Origin: Sycobia sp. Sy_11
Taxonomy: Eukaryota; Arthropoda; Insecta; Hymenoptera; Epichrysomallidae
Direction of reading: 5' to 3'
Length of the DNA stretch: 64,000 nucleotides
NCBI GenBank assembly: GCA_018907035.1
Contig: JACCIC010000003.1
Coordinates: forward strand, 1-64,000
Numbering within the stretch: the first letter of the stretch is position 1; the number at the start of each line of letters is the position of its first letter. This document shows positions 31,106 to 43,399 of the stretch, one piece after another. Under the pieces are notes generated by a model. That model made no database searches. It saw nothing but the letters and a program-made list of their open reading frames with translations, and had not been told where the DNA came from. The position numbers were made by a program, and so were the translations under genes.

Positions 31106-32097
31106 ATAATAGAAAAAGGAAGAGAAAAGGTAAATGACAGAGAAAGAAAGAAAATACTGGTATAAGCTCTGAAAAATAGCGGTTGCAGAGGGAAAGGGAT
31201 ATTATTATTTATTATAATTATTAATTAATAATAAATATACTTATTTATAACTAAATATAAATATAGATTAATTATAAAATGACAATTTCCGTTATATTCA
31301 AGGCCATTCCCTCTTTCAATATTTGTTTGTAAATTAATTTATTAATAATTAATTATTAAAATTTTTTAAAAATCATCATCTGTGCTGAAAGGAGAGAGAT
31401 CAAGGTACGTTTGTTGAGTTTTCAAATAGACCCTACCGTCCAAAAAGGTTAATTATAAATTAACTCAATCCTTTCGGGGTATTCTCAACCAATTTGTTAA
31501 CAGGGATCTCAGGAAAAATCGTACAATAATATTATTCTCAGGAACGTATTCTTGAGACACTAAGAACCCCGTTTCAGTAGTAATACATTGCGCATTAGGC
31601 GTATGAAATTAATTTATTGCTATTCAGACGTATGTAATGATGCTCTCTTTATCTTTTTGTACTAAAATAGATTGTATAGTTTAAAACACTCAAGAAAATG
31701 TTTTAAAAAATCAAATCTGTACAAAGCTCCTTACGATTATATTTTATTTGTTTGTTATTTTAAGTTTCGTTTGAATTTATAAGAATATAGTTATAAATTT
31801 AGTTTTTAGAATGCTAATATTTATTGATTATCGTATGTTATTTATTCGAAAATTAGTGTGAATGTTTTAGTAAGAAGATGGTAGTATATAAGAACGTGCA
31901 TTCATATAATTGAATTCTATTCATTATATTCATGCATATGTATCGAAATGGCCTTTTCTTTTTGTATGCACAAATTTATAGTTTAATTTACGAATCTTAG
32001 TTTCTTCGGAATAACTTCCGTCGAAACGTATGCAGTTCGGTACAAAATCAATGAAATATGTAATTCCAAATTTGATTTGCATATATTTCATTCGTAA
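31106..32097. other. Stretch without a gene, unit 1
   Basis: A purine-rich segment (31106-31200) is followed by AT-rich sequence with no recognisable coding frame or family. Confidence 0.5.
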
Positions 32098-33262
32098 TGC
32101 AATTTATCATGTTCCTTTTACATAAAAAGGTCTAAAAATCATTACTTTCATTTAATGATTACGTCTGCATTGAATTTTTGAGAAGTATTTGTAATTATAA
32201 AGATGTTAAATTATATCTTGTAAAATGAATCTCGTTTTTTACAATATTAAATATTGACTTCAAGCAACTGAAAAAGGTTTGAATTATTTTAGTACTATCA
32301 TATATCCAGGTCCTTTTCTAATCTTATAGGCGAATTGATTTGGAATCTAAGTATCGAGTGCAAAGGCGTTCTTGAGAGCCTGCTGTTCTAACTGGCATCG
32401 CTAGACTACCACGTCCTTGTATAAACTCTTCACTTGTGATCTTACATGCTTTTCGACGTAAATAAACTTAGAACTAATGTATGAAAATATATTTGGATTT
32501 GCAGAGAAAACCGAATCTCGTGCGGCAAATGATTTCCCCTCTTCTGTCTCAAAAATCACTAATTTTGAATGTTCGGTTCTCATAACAGTATATCCTCAGA
32601 CCCTGCCTTCTATACTTTTTTTTTTAGTGCGAAAGTTCAATTGCTTGATACAAGGGTATATTCAACTGGGCTAGGGCCATTTCTTTCGACTATTTTATAA
32701 CACTTCCTATTTTATTTATTTCCTTCATATAAAATACCGTATTTGTAGAAATGGCAATTATTATTTGTAACTGCGTTTCAAAATGTGTAACCACCACGTG
32801 AATCTATAAATTGCCTTTTGGATAAAGTACACATTGTATCCGATTCTAAATATATTTCATCATCTTCTAAACTAATTCTAGATAAATGATTACTTAGTGT
32901 GATACAAATTCTTCCATTACTACTAACTCTAAGATTCATATGGATCGCTATAAGCAGCGCCATTACAGTACCCTTCAGTATTTAAATAACCGGCCAGCGT
33001 TATTGGAAACACTTGAGTTATATTTCTTTTTGCCCCACTAATAATGTGGCTGTGGCCAAATTATATTATCCCTGTCTGATGTAAGGCTAAACAAGATTCT
33101 CTGATTATATCATGTGTCATGTTTTATAGATCGTACTACATTTTCTTGAAAATCGTTAATTTGCGATAATTGTAAATACGTTTGAACTACACGAGACACA
33201 CCTGACTATAATAGAGATAATGTGGAAATATTAACTATTCGTCAATCGCAATGGTACACTGT
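32098..33262 (-). pseudogene. Decayed viral-type glycoprotein copy 3, unit 1
   Basis: This is the longest remnant. Reading the minus strand from 33262 down, pieces parallel element A env in order: an ESCLALHQTG-like segment, HIISGAK, YLNTEGYCNGAAYSDPY, LSNHLSRISLEDDEIYLESD, FIDSRGGYTF, and then MRTEHSKLVIFETEEGKSFA to SKFIYVEKHVRSQVKSLY (32583-32401). The last two frames are still open for 60 codons. Stops and frameshifts separate the pieces. It is antisense to the tetraspan gene. Confidence 0.72.
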
Positions 33263-33289
33263 TATTCATTTTATTTATTATATTTACGG

Positions 33290-33548
33290 CAAATGATTTC
33301 CCCTCTTCTGTCTCAAAAACCACTAATTTTGAATGTTCGGTTCTCATAACAGTATATCCTCAGACCTTGTCTTCTATACTTTTTTTTAGGGCGAAAGTTA
33401 AATTGCTTGTTACAAGGGTATATTCAACTTGGCTAGGGCCATTTCTTTCGACTATTTTATAACATTTCCTTCATATAAAATACCGTATTTGTAGATATGG
33501 CAATTATTATTTGTAACTGCGTCCCAATTATTAGAATAACAGAACCGT
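33290..33548 (-). pseudogene. Partial second glycoprotein remnant, unit 1
   Basis: The sequence from GGCAAATGATTTCCCC onward repeats the middle of the previous remnant (32527-32760) directly next to it. It is a truncated tandem piece with the same kinds of break. Confidence 0.6.
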
Positions 33549-34702
33549 TCAACTTTAAAATCACAAATTGCCTTCTAGATTTCATTCGGGTGTAAAATGT
33601 CTCGGGAGGTAAATAATCAACTTTTATATCAGATTAACAAATGAAATACACTATTTCATCATTAATTGTTCATAGATATATGATAAAATATTCTTTACAG
33701 TTTAAGGTACAAGTATATAGGAAAATGTTTTTAATGAATACTTTTAATTGATATTCAAGGCATTTTAAATCACGCACGTTGTAAATATTTACAATATTCG
33801 CCTGAAAATATATATATATATATATGACAGTGCTGACAACCAGTAGCAGATCAAGCAGATCTATTTGGTAGCAGTAGTTGTTACCACTTTGCAAAGAAAT
33901 AAACCAAAACCTAGGTTAGTTTTACTATCTAAGTTAATGTTGAATTCATGGCTGTTGATGCTGAATACGTGCTGAAGTTGAATACCATCTAAATCCTGAT
34001 GTGACTATGACCTGCTATGACAAATTAAAGGCGTGTCCTCTACTGTCCATTCCTCGTAGTATATTTTAGAAAGAATAAATTAAATTTTCTTTTAATTGAG
34101 AAATTAATTTTTGGTAAGTTTTTGTTAAAACTTGACTTCGATTAAATTAATAAAACATCCGTGAACAAAAAGTTTCATTCTCTTACATAAAGGATTCATC
34201 TGGTTTTCAAGTACATTGATGAATTACCAATAACCAGTGTAGGGTGTTGTCTCATATTGTCTATATGCACGAGATTCAAACAATTATGGCTAGATAATTA
34301 CGAGTTTCAGTAGTAGAAAGGAAATTATTTAGTTTTCAAGGATTGAAAAGTTGGAATACTTTATAAAATCATTTATCTTAGAAGTTTTAATAGTAAGCCA
34401 ATCTACTTTGTGTCTGTACAAAAACACTTTCAATTCTTGCTTGGCTTGCTTATTTATCACATAAAATTGTTCTTCTTACGATAGATTATAAATACTTAAT
34501 AATTTAATGTTAATATTATAACTATCAGAAATTAAAAGGTGTACTAAAAAGAAATTATATAATCAATTATTTTGTACGACTCAGTTGTTTTAAAATCAAT
34601 ATTAATTCTGAACTAAGAATAATTTGTATTATTTTTAACAATTATATTTACATTATTATGAATTTATCGTTGAAAATTTAATTGTAGTTTCCAAGTGCAA
34701 AC

Positions 34703-36241
34703 ATGAGTTATGGAAAAAAGTCTCCCAGTGTAGGCACACCATCGGTATATTCACATGTTACTACTAGGAGTAGTGCAAATCTAAGATCATCCAGATCTGT
34801 TCGAAGTGTAAAGATACCTTGGTATCAAAAACGCCTATTGACAAATGCAGTTTTGCTTGATATACAAAGAGGAGCTTTGGTGATCGCGGTATTTTCATTG
34901 GTAAATTGAATTATTTAATATAAATCAAAGAAAGAATATTAATAATTTTAAAAAAGTTCCCTTATAATAACATTAGTCAAAATAATATACCATTACTTGA
35001 TTGAGAAAGACGCCTCTATTTCTTATATTTCATAAATTAACACGTAATAATACTTTTTAAAATGTTTAAGTTTTATCTTGCTGATGTTACTTTGTAAAAA
35101 GGTACCTTACTTACATACACATTTCTAGAATAATAAGAAATATTTTTTAATTTCAGTTCTTATCAATTTTCACAATTTGTACTGCAGTCTTTGATATTTA
35201 TTGCCTTTCACAAGCATTACCAGGTTCAGTACATTATGGATATTATTTGATATCTTACGAATTTGTCTATGTAGGAAATACACATGGTAAAACTTAATTG
35301 CATTAATTATTTGATACTTGTTTAAGTTAAGGAAATATTATTGTTTAAATATGAAATTAATTTTCAGTACGAAATGCTCTTATTGTATTTGCTCTATTTT
35401 CAATGCTTGGAGGACTAGTAATATTTGTAACGTCAGTTATGCTAATAAAAGCACTTAGAAAAGAATATGAGAAGAAAATAGTTCCATGGCTCTACAGCTT
35501 TGCAATATTTACTCTTTTCAGATTATTTGCATTTTTATTCTTTAGTATTGTCAATGACTTGATTTTTGCTTACAATATAATGATGTGTTTGTTTTGGATT
35601 GTATTTTCCATATTTTCAGTCTATGGATGGATGGTTGTCTATTCACTGTACATTGAATTAAGTGATTTAACACGATTAGAAGATCTAGCACATCTAAGAG
35701 TAAGTTTTTCAAGTAAAATACAATAATTTATAGTTATTTCATTGAGCTCAATCCAATAATTTGTTTATCCTTAAAAGAAAATAAAAATAAGGAATGTTCA
35801 TATTTTGTGTCTCATGAATAACACAAAAGGAAGGATATTTGTTGCTCACCCATAGTTTGTATACAAAGATATAATGTAATTTTTATATACAAACGTACAT
35901 ATTCTGTTCAAAGTTACTGTATTATGCTATTTATTGGGTCGATTCAAAACTTTGGGTGATGAGAAATATTTTGTACAGGCATGTTAATCTAAATAGTTTG
36001 AAATAACTTTCTACCAACTAAGAAATTACTTTATAATAGTTTTATTTACTACATCTGTTTTTAAAAACACCCTCCAGACTTATTGATACTTTTTATAATA
36101 TGATGTACTCAATTATCAACTTATTTATTCATTTAGATTGGAACTATGCAGTCTTTGAATGCATCGACAACTCATTCGATCGCAGGATCTCGGCCTACAA
36201 CTCCGCACAGTACAGTTTCTACAATGCCAGTTAATTCATAA
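34703..36241 (+). CDS. Four-span membrane protein gene, copy 2
   Basis: Exons at 34703-34900, 35157-35286, 35368-35699 and 36137-36241 encode the same 254 residues as copy 1; introns, splice sites and flanks are also the same. If the duplication is real in the genome, the gene dose is doubled and the two products are indistinguishable. See copy 1 for domains and family. An assembly duplication is the main alternative. Confidence 0.85.
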
Positions 36242-36965
36242 CGACTATAGAATTGAAACATTTTCTTAAGTGTTAACATTTTCTTTGTGTTCTCACACAA
36301 ATTTCTGAATATAACGAAAATTGTATTATATTGAATATGTATTATATGTGAATATGTATTATATTGTATTATATGTATATAACGGAAATTGTATTATAAC
36401 GGAAAAAACTTAATTATTGAACAAATATATTTATTATATTTTCTTATTTGAATCTGTGTCACTAATTACCTAAAGCATAATCATTTAATTTAGCTATAAT
36501 AATAATTAGAAAAATAATCATAGAAGCTATCTTAACCAATTAAAAAAGTTCCTACCATTATAGATTTACAGAGTGGATTTTAATAAAACTTTGACTACAG
36601 TTAAATTAATTCATACATATAATATTTGCAAAGTTTTAAAGAGTCAGTATATCTGTGGTATACGATAGAGAAAATTTACTAATGATACAGCTGTTCTTGA
36701 TTCTTATGGGAAATTGTATTTTTTACGTTTCAAAAGTATATTATAAAAATAATAACAGGTAATAAATATTTCATGGAACTATAAAGCCTTTGAGATATTT
36801 ATGAGAATTATAAAAAATAACTTAGCGAGCACTATTTAGTTAAAAATGAAATATCTTTTTAAAATAGCTGAATATTATGAGAAAATTAAGTTATTATGTA
36901 ATGTTGAAAATTGTCCAAAATTATAATTCATTTTACGACATTAGAAATTTAGAATTGAAAACATT

Positions 36966-37331
36966 CATATTAATTCTTTTCTATTTCAATAATACTTGTT
37001 CAATTTTGAACTTTGATTATTATATTTTATATTTGTATGATGGTTTGTGCAAATATATCTATATAGACATTGCAATAGCAATATATTCATATTAATTCCA
37101 TTCCATTTCAATAATACTTGTTCAATTTTGAACTTTGATTATTATATTTTATATTTGTATGATGGTTTGTGCAAATATATCTATATAGACATAGCAATAG
37201 CAATATATTCATATTAATTCCATTCCATTTCAATAATACTTGTTTGATTTTGTACTTTGATTATTATTTTTTATATTTGTATAATAGTTTGTGCAAATAT
37301 ATCTATATAAACATTTAATAGAAATATATCT
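36966..37331. repeat. 122-bp minisatellite, three copies, unit 2
   Basis: Copies start at 36966, 37088 and 37210, identical in layout to unit 1. Confidence 0.9.
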
Positions 37332-37358
37332 ATTAGAACGTGCACTAAACAAACACGC

Positions 37359-38293
37359 ATTATTTTGACTAATGTTATTATAAGGGAACTTTTTTAAAAT
37401 TATTAATATTCTTTCTTTGATTTATATTAAATAATTCAATTTACCAATGAAAATACCGCGATCACCAAAGCTCCTCTTTGTATATCAAGCAAAACTGCAT
37501 TTGTCAATAGGCGTTTTTGATACCAAGGTATCTTTACACTTCGAACAGATCTGGATGATCTTAGATTTGCACTACTCCTAGTAGTAACATGTGAATATAC
37601 CGATGGTGTGCCTACACTGGGAGACTTTTTTCCATAACTCATGTTTGCACTTGGAAACTACAATTAAATTTTCAACGATAAATTCATAATAATGTAAATA
37701 TAATTGTTAAAAATAATACAAATTATTCTTAGTTCAGAATTAATATTGATTTTAGAACAACTGAGTCGTACAAAATAATTGATTATATAATTTCTTTTTA
37801 GTACACCTTTTAATTTCTGATAGTTATAATATTAACATTAAATTATTAAATATATTATAATCTGTCATAAGAAGAACAATTTTATGTGATAAATAAGCAA
37901 GCCAAGCAAGAATTGAAAGTGTTTTTGTACAGACACAAAGTAGGTTGGCTTACTATTAAAACTTATAAGATAAATGATTTTATAAAGTATTCCAACTTTT
38001 CAATCCTTGAAAACTAAATAATTTCCTTTCTACTACTGAAACTCGTAATTATCTAGCCATAATTGTTTGAATCTCGTGCACATAGACAATATGAGACAAC
38101 ACCCTACACTGGTTATTGGTAATTCATCAATGTACTTGAAAGCCAGATAAATCCTTTATGTAAGAGAATGAAACTTTTTGCTCACGGATGTTTTATTAAT
38201 TTAATCGAAGTCAAGTTTTAACAAAAACTTACCAAAAATTAATTTCTCAATTAAAAGAAAATTTAATTTATTCTTTCTAAGATATACTACGAG
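37359..38293 (-). repeat. Inverted promoter plus exon 1 copy, unit 2
   Basis: Same as 29842-30776. The exon 1 frame is at 37436-37642 on the minus strand and is the second exon-1-only pseudogene. Confidence 0.88.
37436..37642 (-). pseudogene. Inverted partial tetraspan copy, exon 1 only, unit 2
   Basis: It matches exon 1 of the full gene and stops two codons into intron sequence. Same properties as the copy at 29919-30125. Confidence 0.85.
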
Positions 38294-38304
38294 ATTTTTT
38301 TCTT

Positions 38305-38398
38305 GCCCATCCGCCCGCGCTCCTCGCACGGAACACACACGCGGCGCGCGCCAAAAAGGTGTTTGCCCGTGTGTGTTCCTCGAGGAGCGCGGGTGGGC
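38305..38398. repeat. GC-rich inverted repeat (hairpin), unit 2
   Basis: Second copy of the hairpin at 30788-30881. Confidence 0.85.
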
Positions 38399-38540
38399 AA
38401 AACAAAAAAAAAAAAAAAGAAATACAGTAAACATATTCAAAACGACGGAATTTTTCACAATTTTCACATGTGTGATCACAATAATAGAGGTACTCTAATA
38501 ATATAATATTATCAGCCTTTATATTATATAATTTATTTCA

Positions 38541-38622
38541 ACACTATGTAGTGTAACACGTACAGATTAAAGTTATCTGTACGTTTTATTACGAAATTTG
38601 TGTGAGTTAAGCACAAATTTCG
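38541..38622. repeat. Three-hairpin cluster, unit 2
   Basis: Second copy of the cluster at 31024-31105. Confidence 0.75.
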
Positions 38623-39614
38623 ATAATAGAAAAAGGAAGAGAAAAGGTAAATGACAGAGAAAGAAAGAAAATACTGGTATAAGCTCTGAAAAATAGCGGT
38701 TGCAGAGGGAAAGGGATATTATTATTTATTATAATTATTAATTAATAATAAATATACTTATTTATAACTAAATATAAATATAGATTAATTATAAAATGAC
38801 AATTTCCGTTATATTCAAGGCCATTCCCTCTTTCAATATTTGTTTGTAAATTAATTTATTAATAATTAATTATTAAAATTTTTTAAAAATCATCATCTGT
38901 GCTGAAAGGAGAGAGATCAAGGTACGTTTGTTGAGTTTTCAAATAGACCCTACCGTCCAAAAAGGTTAATTATAAATTAACTCAATCCTTTCGGGGTATT
39001 CTCAACCAATTTGTTAACAGGGATCTCAGGAAAAATCGTACAATAATATTATTCTCAGGAACGTATTCTTGAGACACTAAGAACCCCGTTTCAGTAGTAA
39101 TACATTGCGCATTAGGCGTATGAAATTAATTTATTGCTATTCAGACGTATGTAATGATGCTCTCTTTATCTTTTTGTACTAAAATAGATTGTATAGTTTA
39201 AAACACTCAAGAAAATGTTTTAAAAAATCAAATCTGTACAAAGCTCCTTACGATTATATTTTATTTGTTTGTTATTTTAAGTTTCGTTTGAATTTATAAG
39301 AATATAGTTATAAATTTAGTTTTTAGAATGCTAATATTTATTGATTATCGTATGTTATTTATTCGAAAATTAGTGTGAATGTTTTAGTAAGAAGATGGTA
39401 GTATATAAGAACGTGCATTCATATAATTGAATTCTATTCATTATATTCATGCATATGTATCGAAATGGCCTTTTCTTTTTGTATGCACAAATTTATAGTT
39501 TAATTTACGAATCTTAGTTTCTTCGGAATAACTTCCGTCGAAACGTATGCAGTTCGGTACAAAATCAATGAAATATGTAATTCCAAATTTGATTTGCATA
39601 TATTTCATTCGTAA

Positions 39615-40779
39615 TGCAATTTATCATGTTCCTTTTACATAAAAAGGTCTAAAAATCATTACTTTCATTTAATGATTACGTCTGCATTGAATTTTTGAGA
39701 AGTATTTGTAATTATAAAGATGTTAAATTATATCTTGTAAAATGAATCTCGTTTTTTACAATATTAAATATTGACTTCAAGCAACTGAAAAAGGTTTGAA
39801 TTATTTTAGTACTATCATATATCCAGGTCCTTTTCTAATCTTATAGGCGAATTGATTTGGAATCTAAGTATCGAGTGCAAAGGCGTTCTTGAGAGCCTGC
39901 TGTTCTAACTGGCATCGCTAGACTACCACGTCCTTGTATAAACTCTTCACTTGTGATCTTACATGCTTTTCGACGTAAATAAACTTAGAACTAATGTATG
40001 AAAATATATTTGGATTTGCAGAGAAAACCGAATCTCGTGCGGCAAATGATTTCCCCTCTTCTGTCTCAAAAATCACTAATTTTGAATGTTCGGTTCTCAT
40101 AACAGTATATCCTCAGACCCTGCCTTCTATACTTTTTTTTTTAGTGCGAAAGTTCAATTGCTTGATACAAGGGTATATTCAACTGGGCTAGGGCCATTTC
40201 TTTCGACTATTTTATAACACTTCCTATTTTATTTATTTCCTTCATATAAAATACCGTATTTGTAGAAATGGCAATTATTATTTGTAACTGCGTTTCAAAA
40301 TGTGTAACCACCACGTGAATCTATAAATTGCCTTTTGGATAAAGTACACATTGTATCCGATTCTAAATATATTTCATCATCTTCTAAACTAATTCTAGAT
40401 AAATGATTACTTAGTGTGATACAAATTCTTCCATTACTACTAACTCTAAGATTCATATGGATCGCTATAAGCAGCGCCATTACAGTACCCTTCAGTATTT
40501 AAATAACCGGCCAGCGTTATTGGAAACACTTGAGTTATATTTCTTTTTGCCCCACTAATAATGTGGCTGTGGCCAAATTATATTATCCCTGTCTGATGTA
40601 AGGCTAAACAAGATTCTCTGATTATATCATGTGTCATGTTTTATAGATCGTACTACATTTTCTTGAAAATCGTTAATTTGCGATAATTGTAAATACGTTT
40701 GAACTACACGAGACACACCTGACTATAATAGAGATAATGTGGAAATATTAACTATTCGTCAATCGCAATGGTACACTGT
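39615..40779 (-). pseudogene. Decayed viral-type glycoprotein copy 4, unit 2
   Basis: Duplicate of the remnant at 32098-33262, carried along in the tandem duplication. It carries the same breaks. Confidence 0.72.
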
Positions 40780-40806
40780 TATTCATTTTATTTATTATAT
40801 TTACGG

Positions 40807-41065
40807 CAAATGATTTCCCCTCTTCTGTCTCAAAAACCACTAATTTTGAATGTTCGGTTCTCATAACAGTATATCCTCAGACCTTGTCTTCTATACTTTT
40901 TTTTAGGGCGAAAGTTAAATTGCTTGTTACAAGGGTATATTCAACTTGGCTAGGGCCATTTCTTTCGACTATTTTATAACATTTCCTTCATATAAAATAC
41001 CGTATTTGTAGATATGGCAATTATTATTTGTAACTGCGTCCCAATTATTAGAATAACAGAACCGT
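40807..41065 (-). pseudogene. Partial second glycoprotein remnant, unit 2
   Basis: Duplicate of 33290-33548. Confidence 0.6.
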
Positions 41066-41324
41066 TCAACTTTAAAATCACAAATTGCCTTCTAGATTTC
41101 ATTCGGGTGTAAAATGTCTCGGGAGGTAAATAATCAACTTTTATATCAGATTAACAAATGAAATACACTATTTCATCATTAATTGTTCATAGATATATGA
41201 TAAAATATTCTTTACAGTTTAAGGTACAAGTATATAGGAAAATGTTTTTAATGAATACTTTTAATTGATATTCAAGGCATTTTAAATCACGCACGTTGTA
41301 AATATTTACAATATTCGCCTCTAA

Positions 41325-41342
41325 ATATATATAAATATATAT

Positions 41343-41405
<63 letters not shown>
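41325..41405. repeat. (TA)n microsatellite at the junction of units 2 and 3
   Basis: An expanded TA tract that is only about 16-25 bases long at the equivalent unit junctions (26.29 and 33.81 kb). Confidence 0.95.
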
Positions 41406-41407
<2 letters not shown>

Positions 41408-41624
41408 CAGTGCTGACAACCAGTAGCAGATCAAGCAGATCTATTTGGTAGCAGTAGTTGTTACCACTTTGCAAAGAAATAAACCAAAACCTAGGTTAGT
41501 TTTACTATCTAAGTTAATGTTGAATTCATGGCTGTTGATGCTGAATACGTGCTGAAGTTATTATTATTCTTAGTTTAAGTTATTAAAATTATTAATATTC
41601 TTTCTTTGATTTATATTAAATAAT

Positions 41625-41834
41625 TCAATTTACCAATGAAAATACCGCGATCACCAAAGCTCCTCTTTGTATATCGAGTAAGACTGAATTTGTCAATAAG
41701 CGTTTTTGATACCAAGGTATCTTTACACTTCGAACAGATCTGGATGATCTTAGATTTGCACTACTCCTAGTAGTAACATGTGAATATACAGATGGTGTGC
41801 CTATACTGGGAGACTTTTTTCCATAATTCATGTT
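41625..41834 (-). pseudogene. Third inverted exon 1 copy, diverged
   Basis: It reads MNYGKKSPSIG with V-to-I, S-to-N and A-to-S changes relative to exon 1, and keeps the intron donor GGTAAATTG. It has no other exons. The frame remains open, as in the other two inverted copies. Confidence 0.8.
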
Positions 41835-42495
41835 AGCACTTGGAAACAACAATTAAATTTTCAACGATAAATTCATAATAATGTAAATATAATTGTTAAA
41901 AATAATACAAATTATTCTTAGTTCAGAATTAATATTGATTTTAAAACAACTGAGTCGTACAAAATAATTGATTATATAATTTCTTTGTAGTACACCTTTT
42001 AATTTCGGATAGTTATAATATTAACATTAAATTATTAAGTATTTATAATCTATCGTAAGAAGAACAATTTTATGTGATAAATAAGCAAGCCAAGCAAGAA
42101 TTGAAAGTGTTTTTGTACAGACACAAAGTAGATTGGCTTACTATTAAAACTTCTAAGATAAATGATTTTATAAAGTATTCCAACTTTTCAATCCTTGAAA
42201 ACTAAATAATTTCCTTTCTACTACTGAAACTCGTAATTATCTAGCCATAATTGTTTGAATCTCGTGCATATAGACAATATGAGACAACACCCTACACTGG
42301 TTATTGGTAATTCATCAATGTACTTGAAAACCAGATGAATCCTTTATGTAAGAGAATGAAACTTTTTGTTCACGGATGTTTTATTAATTTAATCGAAGTC
42401 AAGTTTTAACAAAAACTTACCAAAAATTAATTTCTCAATTAAAAGAAAATTTAATTTATTCTTTCTAAGATATACTACGAGATTTTTTTTTGCCC

Positions 42496-42588
42496 ATCCG
42501 CCCGCGCTCCTCGCACGGAACACACACGCGGCGCGCGCCAAAAAGGTGTTTGCCCGTGTGTGTTCCTCGAGGAGCGCGGGTGGGCAAA
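42496..42588. repeat. GC-rich inverted repeat (hairpin), third copy
   Basis: Same arms and loop as at 30788, inside the third unit. Confidence 0.85.
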
Positions 42589-42799
42589 ACAAAAAAAAAA
42601 AAAAGAAATACAGTAAAGATATTTAAAAGGACGGAATTTTTCACAATTTTCACATGTGTGATCACAATAATAGAGGTATTCTTATAATATAATATTATCA
42701 GCCTTTATATTATATAATTTATTGCAACACTATGTAGTGTAACACGTACAGATTAAAAATTAAAATTAAATTTTTTAAATTAATTAAAGAATATCCATT

Positions 42800-43080
42800 T
42801 TAGCACAAAATCATAAGACTCAATTTGAATTTTCTACAATGGAAGAAAGGAAAGTCTTGATTTTCTGCTGAATCAAAAATTCGTCTGCATGATAAAGCTG
42901 GCATAGGAGCTGGGTCTGAATTGCTTTTTGATACTCGTGCGCATATTAGAAGTTTTGGCTTAGCCTCTGTAATGATCTAAACGAAAACGACAACGTCGCA
43001 TTGGATAAAAGCGTATAACTATATCTATATATATTTATTGCCTACGTCACAGCTCGTGACGTAGGCAATTAGGTTTTTTT
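42800..43080. repeat. Dispersed repeat, copy 1 (pairs with 48925-49195)
   Basis: The two copies share long runs such as GATACTCGTGCGCATATTAG and AACGAAAACGACAACGTCGC and end in the same CTACGTCAC-AGCTC-GTGACGTAG palindrome. The 43-kb copy runs directly into the THAP-like exon; the 49-kb copy does not. Confidence 0.85.
43037..43069. repeat. Perfect 14-bp palindrome with CRE-like TACGTCAC arms
   Basis: ATTGCCTACGTCAC, a 5-base AGCTC loop, and the exact reverse complement. The arms contain a TGACGT half-site like those bound by CREB/ATF proteins. The THAP-like frame ends inside it at 43047-43049. A slightly imperfect copy is at about 49159-49190. Confidence 0.8.
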
Positions 43081-43390
43081 ACTTCAAAAATGCCTATAAA
43101 GTTTGGATTATCTATAATAGCCGATGGCCTATTAGTAGAAGAATAATGTTGTTTAGAACATTGCTCTTCTACGCAAGTCGCAACGTCGGTTATTTCCATT
43201 GTTTGCTTATCCGACGCTGACATTTTGCTTATTGTATTTGTACCTGTAATTTCGCGCCAATGAATAGGAATTCGTCCATGCCTTAATCGTTGCTTGTCTG
43301 CATTAACAAAATCTTCATTTTTGAAATGTAGACTGCAAATTCCAGCAGGCCTTATCGTGGATGGTGCCCAAAAACGAAGCATCTTATTCC
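43047..43390 (-). pseudogene. THAP-domain exon or fragment (C-terminal half of the zinc finger)
   Basis: The minus-strand frame has FWAPSTIRPAGICSLHFKNE followed by RLRHGRIPIHW. This is the second half of a THAP zinc finger (C-x2-H of ICSLHF, then the DF...RL..G.IP end). An acceptor-like TTTTATAG precedes it at about 43391, so it may be exon 2 of a THAP gene. The first half with the C-x2-4-C pair is not found. The remaining 75 residues show no domain. It may come from a THAP transposase, a P-element relative, or a host gene. Confidence 0.55.
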
Positions 43391-43399
43391 CTATAAAAT

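Larger units (their letters stand above)
26310..33826. repeat. 7,517-bp tandem unit, copy 1
   Basis: Every matching landmark in copy 2 lies exactly 7,517 bases further on: gene start 27186/34703, inverted exon 29919/37436, remnants 32401/39918. In the stretches I compared the copies are base-identical apart from a substitution or two at the left edge. The left border falls in or next to a TA microsatellite before GCTGACAACCAG (26315 and 33832). The unit contains a gene, a minisatellite, an inverted copy of the gene's 5' part, a GC-rich hairpin and glycoprotein remnants. Confidence 0.92.
33827..41405. repeat. 7.5-kb tandem unit, copy 2
   Basis: Same order and, where compared, the same bases as copy 1. 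The only clear length difference is at its right end, where the TA tract has expanded by 63 bases (about 41325-41405). Confidence 0.92.
41406..42758. repeat. Third tandem unit with large internal deletion
   Basis: 41412-41558 matches the left edge of the unit (26315-26461). After about 25 unmatched bases, 41584-42758 matches 29877-31054, the inverted arm, GC hairpin and first hairpins. The gene, its introns and the minisatellite are missing. It is more diverged than units 1 and 2. Confidence 0.85.
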
